Origin: Candidatus Lambdaproteobacteria bacterium
GTDB lineage: Bacteria; SAR324; JACQKK01
DNA length: 37,529 bases
Reading direction: 5' to 3'
Assembly (NCBI GenBank): GCA_016199125.1
Contig: JACQHH010000013.1
Location: 1-37,529 of the forward strand
Positions 33,358-37,529 of this stretch are shown here, one piece after another (positions within the stretch are counted from its first letter, which is position 1; every line of letters starts with the position of its first letter). The translations under genes were made by a program, and so were the position numbers. Below the pieces are notes generated by a model that was not told the DNA's origin, searched no databases, and was given only the letters and a program-made list of their open reading frames with translations.

Positions 33358-34440
33358 ATGTCGCCGATTGCGACCGCATTCCTGGACAGCATGTCCACGC
33401 CGCTGATGGCGGTGGATCGTGCCGGCGACATTGTCTTCGCCAACACGGCGTGCGCCCAGTTCTGGAAAGCAACGCCCGAGCGCATGCGCGAGTACAACAT
33501 CGGCCAGCTGTTCGGCGCGGACAATCTCGTTGCCCAGCGGGCCCAGCGCGCCATTGCCGACGAGGCGGCCTCCACCATCAACGCCTTCCAGTTCAATGCG
33601 GGCGAAGGAGCGGCGCCCATCGTGCTGCGCATCCAGATCGATCCGCTGAACGTGCCGGGCGAGCCGCTGGAGCATGCGCTGCTGATGTTCTGGGACCAGA
33701 CGCACCAGCTCCAGCTCGAAGCGGCCCAGACGGAACAGCAGCTCATGGAGTCCATCGGCTTCATGGTGCGGCGGCTGGCCCACGAGCTGCAAAACCCGCT
33801 CAGCGGCATCAAGGGCGCCACCCAGCTCCTGGCCCGGCAGGCCCGCAAGAACGCCGAGCTGCGCGAATTCCCCGATGTGATTCTGCGCGAGCTGGAGCGC
33901 CTGGAGCGGCTGGTCAAGGCGCTGCTGCAGCACGGCGGCGATCCGCCGCTGGCCATGAGCCGCTTCAACCTGCACGAGTTGCTCGACACGGTGATCTGGT
34001 TTCAAAGCAACTCTAGCGAGCATGTGCGCTTCGAACGCCTGTTCGACCCGTCCCTCCCGGACATCGAGGGCGACCGCGACCGGCTGCACCAGGTGTTCCT
34101 GAACCTGATCCGCAACGCCGCCGATGCCAGCCCGCCCAACGGCACGGTGCGTGTATGCACCAGGACGCTCGGGCCTTGGCGCGACACCGACTCGTTCGTC
34201 GACGGCCCGCGGATCTATTTTCAGATCGAGATCATCGACGAAGGCGCGGGGATTTCGCCGGAACACATGGCCAATCTGTTCACACCCTTCTTCACCACCA
34301 AGAAGCAGGGCCACGGGTTGGGACTCTCGCTGTGCTACCAGATCGTGCGCGCTCACGGAGGACAATTGCGCTACCAAAAAGCGACACCCACTGGCGCCGC
34401 CTTTGTGGTCAACTTGCCCCTGGTGTCGCATTCTCGGTAA
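33358..34440 (+). CDS. NtrB-type sensor histidine kinase
   Basis: This is a cytoplasmic two-component kinase of 360 residues. The N-terminal PAS domain (about 5-115: LMAVDRAGDIVFANTACAQFW) is followed by HisKA with the H-box RLAHELQNPLSGIKGATQLL (H142) and a HATPase domain. The N-box is FLNLIRNAADA (N253), G1 is DEGAGIS, F-box FTPFFTTK and G2 GHGLGLSL. The wording, especially FDPSLPDIEGDRDRLHQVFLNLIRNAADA, is that of NtrB/GlnL. In NtrB this kinase reads nitrogen status through PII and drives NtrC. No ntrC, glnA or glnB lies next to it here. The ATG at 33358 is used because earlier codons are antisense to trmFO. Confidence 0.88.
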   Translation: MSPIATAFLDSMSTPLMAVDRAGDIVFANTACAQFWKATPERMREYNIGQLFGADNLVAQRAQRAIADEAASTINAFQFNAGEGAAPIVLRIQIDPLNVPGEPLEHALLMFWDQTHQLQLEAAQTEQQLMESIGFMVRRLAHELQNPLSGIKGATQLLARQARKNAELREFPDVILRELERLERLVKALLQHGGDPPLAMSRFNLHELLDTVIWFQSNSSEHVRFERLFDPSLPDIEGDRDRLHQVFLNLIRNAADASPPNGTVRVCTRTLGPWRDTDSFVDGPRIYFQIEIIDEGAGISPEHMANLFTPFFTTKKQGHGLGLSLCYQIVRAHGGQLRYQKATPTGAAFVVNLPLVSHSR

Positions 34441-34488
34441 GTCTTTGGAGAAATTGGCTTTGTGGTCATCCGCGCGCAAATAAAATGA

Positions 34489-34518
34489 TTGACAGCTCCC
34501 TGATTTCTATCGCATAAT
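34489..34518 (+). promoter_or_regulatory. Strong sigma70-like promoter for the lipoprotein gene
   Basis: A perfect TTGACA (34489-34494), an 18-nt spacer and CATAAT (34513-34518) are followed by a T-rich stretch. The site is about 60 nt before the ATG at 34575, in the AT-rich gap after the kinase gene. This is the best promoter match in the window. Confidence 0.65.
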
Positions 34519-34574
34519 TTTTTTCCATTTTCTCACGTTAAGCACCTTTTTATTAAGATTAGTTCATCAGGAAC

Positions 34575-35261
34575 ATGCCGAATTTCATGCGGGAAGGGAT
34601 GAAGTTTGCGGGGCTCTTGCCGCTGGCCGCGCTCCTGGCGCTGCTGGGGGCGTGCGGTCAGCGCGACGAGGTCGCCGAAGTCGCGCCGTTGAAGTATGCC
34701 GGCTTTCTGGAAAATCGCGGTGCCGACACCGGGGATCTGTTCGGCAAGGTGCGTTTCCCCTCGGCCTACACCCAGCGCTCCGCCACGGTGACCATCGACG
34801 ACAATGGCTTCATCACCAATCCCGATGGGCGCTTCCTCATCCGCGGCATTCCGGCAGGCGAGCACGCGCTGGTGATTCACATCAAGGGCTTCGAGCGCAT
34901 CGCGCGGGTCATCTGGATCGATCCGCACACGATCAATCAGGTGGGGTCCATTCCACTGCAATTTGCCCGGGGCGCGGTGCTGGGACGCATGGTGGACGAG
35001 AACGGCCGCTCCGCCACCACCGTGACGGTGCACCTGACGCCCTACGGCGGATTCGCCGTCACCGACAACGAGGGCATCTTCCAGTTCATCGGGGTGAACT
35101 CCGGCAGCCACCTGCTGACCGTGGAGGATTCCAACTTCTCCCTCAGCGCGCGCGAGGTGACACTGAAATCGGGCGAGCAGCGCAACCTGGGCATCATCAC
35201 TCTGCGCCGCCTGTCCGCGCTGAGCTATTCCAACGTTTCCCCCATCCGGCCGATGGAGTAG
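34575..35261 (+). CDS. Lipoprotein with carboxypeptidase-regulatory-like domains
   Basis: This is a 228-residue predicted lipoprotein. The signal peptide has a clear lipobox LLGAC, with C27 as the lipidated residue, followed by an acidic spacer. Two beta-sandwich repeats follow. The first (about 53-125) reads GDLFGKVRFP...DDNGFITNPDGRFLIRGIPAGEHALVIHIKGF. The second (about 130-215) reads GAVLGRMVDENGRSATTVTVHLTPYGGFAVTDNEGIFQFIGVNSGSHLLTVE. Both match CarboxypepD_reg-like modules, usually surface or binding domains. AGGA lies just before the ATG. It would be processed by Lgt and, if destined for the outer membrane, by the LolD system, both encoded here. Binding partner unknown. Confidence 0.85.
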   Translation: MPNFMREGMKFAGLLPLAALLALLGACGQRDEVAEVAPLKYAGFLENRGADTGDLFGKVRFPSAYTQRSATVTIDDNGFITNPDGRFLIRGIPAGEHALVIHIKGFERIARVIWIDPHTINQVGSIPLQFARGAVLGRMVDENGRSATTVTVHLTPYGGFAVTDNEGIFQFIGVNSGSHLLTVEDSNFSLSAREVTLKSGEQRNLGIITLRRLSALSYSNVSPIRPME

Positions 35262-35387
35262 GGTAGCCCGTCGGCGCCGCCGGTGCGGAGTGCCCGCGAC
35301 GCCGCCCGCGTGGCGCGCCTGAGCCGCCTGCGCCCGGCCATGTGCCGCGCGGGGCCGGCGCCGCATTTCCGAGCATGCGATCCGCCC

Positions 35388-37013
35388 ATGGCCGCCCGTT
35401 CCACCCCGCCCCTGCCGCTGGCCCTTGCACAGCGCCTTTGCACGTCGGCTGAAATGCAGGCCATGGATGCCTACGCCATCCGCCGGCTGGGCATTCCCAG
35501 CCTGGTGCTGATGGAGAACGCGGCGCACCACGTCGCGCGCACGGTGCAGAGCCTCGTGGCGCCACACTCCGCCGCGCAGGGCGCGGCCCCGGCGACATCC
35601 AGAGGCCCGGCCGGGCCCATCGTGGTGTGCTGCGGGCGAGGCAACAACGGCGGCGACGGCTACGCCGCCGCGCGGCTGCTGGTCAACATGGGCCTGCCGG
35701 CCGTGGTGGTGGCCCTGGGCCCCGCCGCCAGCGACGATGCGCGGCACAACGCCCGGTTGTGGGCGCGGTTCGGCGAGACGGTGGATTTTTCAACCCAGGC
35801 GCGCAAGGCCGGAGGGTTGCTGCGCGGGGCCGGCGTGCTGGTGGACGCCCTGTTCGGCACGGGACTGCAACGGCCCCTGGAAGGCGGCGCGGCGCGGCTG
35901 GTGCGGGCCTTCAATGCGGCTCCGGCGCTGCACAAGGTGGCCGTGGACGTGCCTTCGGGCGTGGATGGCGACACGGGGCAGGTGCTGGGCATCGCCGCGC
36001 GCTGCACGCACACGGTGTGCATCCAGGTGGGCAAGATCGGGCTGTATCAGCACCCGGGCGCAGAGCACGCGGGACAGGTCAACGTGGTGCCCATCTCCAT
36101 CCCGCCGCGCTGGCCGCCCCGGGCCCCCGGCACCTATCTGCTCACGCCGGAGTTTGCCCGCGCCCTGCGTCCCGCCCGGCCTCGCGCGGGGCACAAGGGC
36201 ACTTTTGGCCACCTGCTGGCCGTGTGCGGCTCGGCGGGGATGGCCGGCGCCGCCGTGCTGTGCGGATTGGGAGCGCTCAAGGCGGGCACCGGGCTGATCA
36301 CCATGGGCGTGCCCCGCGCCCTGCGCGACCGCTTCGTGGGCCTGGCTCCGGAGCTGATGACGCTCACCGCGGCGGGAGGTGACGAGGAGGCCCTCGATCC
36401 CCCGCAACTGGCGACGCTGCTGGCCGCCGCGCGCGAGCGCAGCGCGGTGGCGCTGGGCTGCGGATTCGGTCGCCGCGCAGGCACGCTGTCGTTTGCGCGG
36501 GCATTCGTGCAGCGCTGCGCACTGCCCCTGCTGATCGACGCCGACGGCCTGTACGGCCTGGATGCCGCCCTGCTACGCAAGCGCCGCGGCGTGACCGTGC
36601 TCACCCCGCACCCAGGCGAGCTGGCCCGGCTGGCGGGGTGCTCCATCGGCGAGCTGAACGCGGACCGCGTGGGCCACGCGCGGCGCCTGGCGCGGGCGTG
36701 GGGCGTGGTGCTGGTGCTGAAGGGAGCCGGCACGGTGATCGCCGCGCCGGATGGCACGGCCTTCATCAATCCCACCGGCGACGAAGGGCTGGCCAGCGGC
36801 GGCACGGGCGACGTGCTGAGCGGCATCGTCGGCGGGCTGCTGGCCCAGCGCCTGCCGGCGCTGTACGCGGCATTGCTGGGCGTCTATGTGCACGGCCTGG
36901 CGCGCGACCTGGCCCGCCCGCACATCGCCGGGGCGGCCTTCAGCGCGGGGAACCTGGTGGCCGGCATCAACCGCGCCCTGAGCGCCTTGGACGAGCACCC
37001 AGCGGCAGGCTGA
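35388..37013 (+). CDS. nnr: Bifunctional NAD(P)H-hydrate epimerase/dehydratase
   Basis: Repairs hydrated NAD(P)H: the N-terminal half epimerises NAD(P)HX (EC 5.1.99.6) and the C-terminal half dehydrates the S form with ADP (EC 4.2.1.136). From the ATG at 35388 it is 541 residues, the usual length of the fused YjeF protein. The epimerase part shows CGRGNNGGDGYAAARLL, DALFGTGLQRPLEG and VDVPSGVDGDTG. The kinase-like dehydratase part (from about 260) shows HKGTFGHLLAVCGSAGMAGAA, LIDADGLYGLD, TPHPGELARL, LKGAGTVIAAPDG and NPTGDEGLASGGTGDVLSG. Frames before the ATG are Arg-rich noise. It stands alone, facing rpsI. Confidence 0.93.
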   Translation: MAARSTPPLPLALAQRLCTSAEMQAMDAYAIRRLGIPSLVLMENAAHHVARTVQSLVAPHSAAQGAAPATSRGPAGPIVVCCGRGNNGGDGYAAARLLVNMGLPAVVVALGPAASDDARHNARLWARFGETVDFSTQARKAGGLLRGAGVLVDALFGTGLQRPLEGGAARLVRAFNAAPALHKVAVDVPSGVDGDTGQVLGIAARCTHTVCIQVGKIGLYQHPGAEHAGQVNVVPISIPPRWPPRAPGTYLLTPEFARALRPARPRAGHKGTFGHLLAVCGSAGMAGAAVLCGLGALKAGTGLITMGVPRALRDRFVGLAPELMTLTAAGGDEEALDPPQLATLLAAARERSAVALGCGFGRRAGTLSFARAFVQRCALPLLIDADGLYGLDAALLRKRRGVTVLTPHPGELARLAGCSIGELNADRVGHARRLARAWGVVLVLKGAGTVIAAPDGTAFINPTGDEGLASGGTGDVLSGIVGGLLAQRLPALYAALLGVYVHGLARDLARPHIAGAAFSAGNLVAGINRALSALDEHPAAG

Positions 37014-37165
37014 GCCACGCTGGTCCGTGATGCCGCGGCACGGGCGGCGGGGCGGCAGTCCTGTGCACCGCGCGGGGCGCAATGCGCCCGCGCTGTGCTC
37101 CGACGCAGGCGCCGGAAGCGTTCCAGGGCGATGTGATCTGGGTATTGCCGCCAGACAATGGCAGG

Positions 37166-37213
37166 GCCGCCCGCTGCGGGGCGGCATGAGGCGCGGCCCG
37201 CAAGGGGCCGCGC
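37166..37213. terminator. Two tandem GC hairpins between convergent genes
   Basis: GCCGCCC (37166-37172) pairs with GGGCGGC (37179-37185). Directly after, GCGCGGCCC (37191-37199) pairs perfectly with GGGCCGCGC (37205-37213). The second lies 8 nt after the rpsI stop on the minus strand. Neither has a U-tract. They probably end rpsI and the epimerase/dehydratase gene. Confidence 0.45.
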
Positions 37214-37221
37214 GGAGAGGT

Positions 37222-37529
37222 CTAGCGCTTGGAGAACTGGTAGCGCTTGCGGGCACCGGGCTGGCCGTACTTCTTGCGTTCCACCTCGCGCGCATCGCGC
37301 GTCAGCAGACCGGCCTTCTTGAGCGCGGCCCGATATTCTTCCTGCGGCACCGTGGTCAGTGCGCGCGCCAAGCCGTGGCGAATGGCGCCGGCTTGGCCGC
37401 TGATGCCGCCGCCGCGCACATTGACCACCACGTCGTAGCGTCCTGCGGTCTCGGTCAGGTGCAGCGGCTGGCGCACCAGCGCGCACTGGGCATCGTCGCC
37501 GAAGTATTCGTCCAGGGGCTTGCGGTTGA
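37222..37529 (-). CDS. rpsI: 30S ribosomal protein S9 (uS9), 5' partial
   Basis: The C-terminal ~102 residues of uS9 are present, open to the window edge; the N-terminus lies beyond. It reads [22 protein letters not shown], then [23 protein letters not shown], and ends in the conserved basic tail [19 protein letters not shown], which reaches the P-site tRNA anticodon. The family is unmistakable. rplM would be expected just upstream, outside the window. Confidence 0.97.
   Translation of the reverse strand, partial: NRKPLDEYFGDDAQCALVRQPLHLTETAGRYDVVVNVRGGGISGQAGAIRHGLARALTTVPQEEYRAALKKAGLLTRDAREVERKKYGQPGARKRYQFSKR

Noticed and set aside
1-37529. CRISPR arrays, insertion sequences, prophage or tRNA genes
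   Set aside because: I saw no regular direct repeats, transposase motifs, phage modules or tRNA T-loop signatures on either strand.

Overview
The window is a dense, GC-rich stretch of chromosome from a Gram-negative (diderm) bacterium. The outer-membrane assembly genes (BamA, an OmpH/Skp chaperone, LolD, an LptF/G permease, a heptosyltransferase II) show LPS and a BAM-built outer membrane. NtrB, ZapA and a 6S-like RNA right after zapA point to Proteobacteria in the broad sense. Several families are unusual for the common model classes: a eukaryote-type glutathione synthetase, a divergent DAHP synthase and a UMF1-type MFS carrier. I would therefore place it in a deep or delta-like proteobacterial lineage (SAR324/Lambdaproteobacteria-like is one guess), but the sequence alone does not settle this. 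I saw no insertion sequence, phage cassette, tRNA, rRNA or CRISPR array.

Layout. 1-1002: the 3' part of a GAF-like/class III cyclase-like protein that has lost its catalytic residues. 1092-2618 (-): a membrane-anchored LysM protein. 3017-5810 (-): an HD-GYP protein followed by a eukaryote-type glutathione synthetase, probably one operon. 6140-7676 (-): a type II 2-haloacid dehalogenase and a spermidine-synthase-fold protein. 8090-15406 (+): an envelope block made of a degenerate ABC-ATPase-like protein, lolD, bamA, ompH/skp, fabZ, a GnnA-like oxidoreductase and lptF/G. No lpxD, lpxA or lpxB lies in this block, although these are the usual neighbours. 15503-17714 (-): an alpha/beta hydrolase and an MFS carrier. 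17861-22387 (-): an ABC ATPase, a double-FtsX permease and a CrtC/AttH-type lipocalin protein, tightly coupled like attEFGH. 22541-25715 (+): a possible leader peptide, a small membrane-anchored unknown and a class A penicillin-binding protein. 25773-28409: a PduO-type cobalamin adenosyltransferase (-), heptosyltransferase II (+) and lgt (-). 28574-29632 (-): a DAHP synthase with altered active-site residues. 30076-30621 (+): zapA and a probable 6S RNA. 30907-31248 (-): a STAS anti-sigma antagonist with an AT-rich, palindrome-bearing upstream region. 31818-33218 (-): trmFO. 33358-35261 (+): an NtrB-type kinase without an adjacent ntrC, then a lipoprotein behind a near-consensus promoter. 35388-37013 (+): bifunctional NAD(P)HX epimerase/dehydratase. 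37222-37529 (-): the 3' part of rpsI.

How the genes work together. Much of the window builds the envelope. Lgt and LolD handle lipoproteins, BamA and OmpH handle outer-membrane proteins, and LptF/G and heptosyltransferase II handle LPS. The class A PBP, ZapA and the LysM protein act on peptidoglycan and division. A second theme is enzyme-like folds with lost or altered active sites: the pseudo-cyclase, the pseudo-ABC ATPase, the non-canonical HD-GYP domain, the altered DAHP synthase and BamA with VHGY in place of VRGY. The pseudo-ABC ATPase just upstream of lolD is the best candidate for something undescribed. Four convergent gene ends carry GC-rich hairpins without U-tracts.
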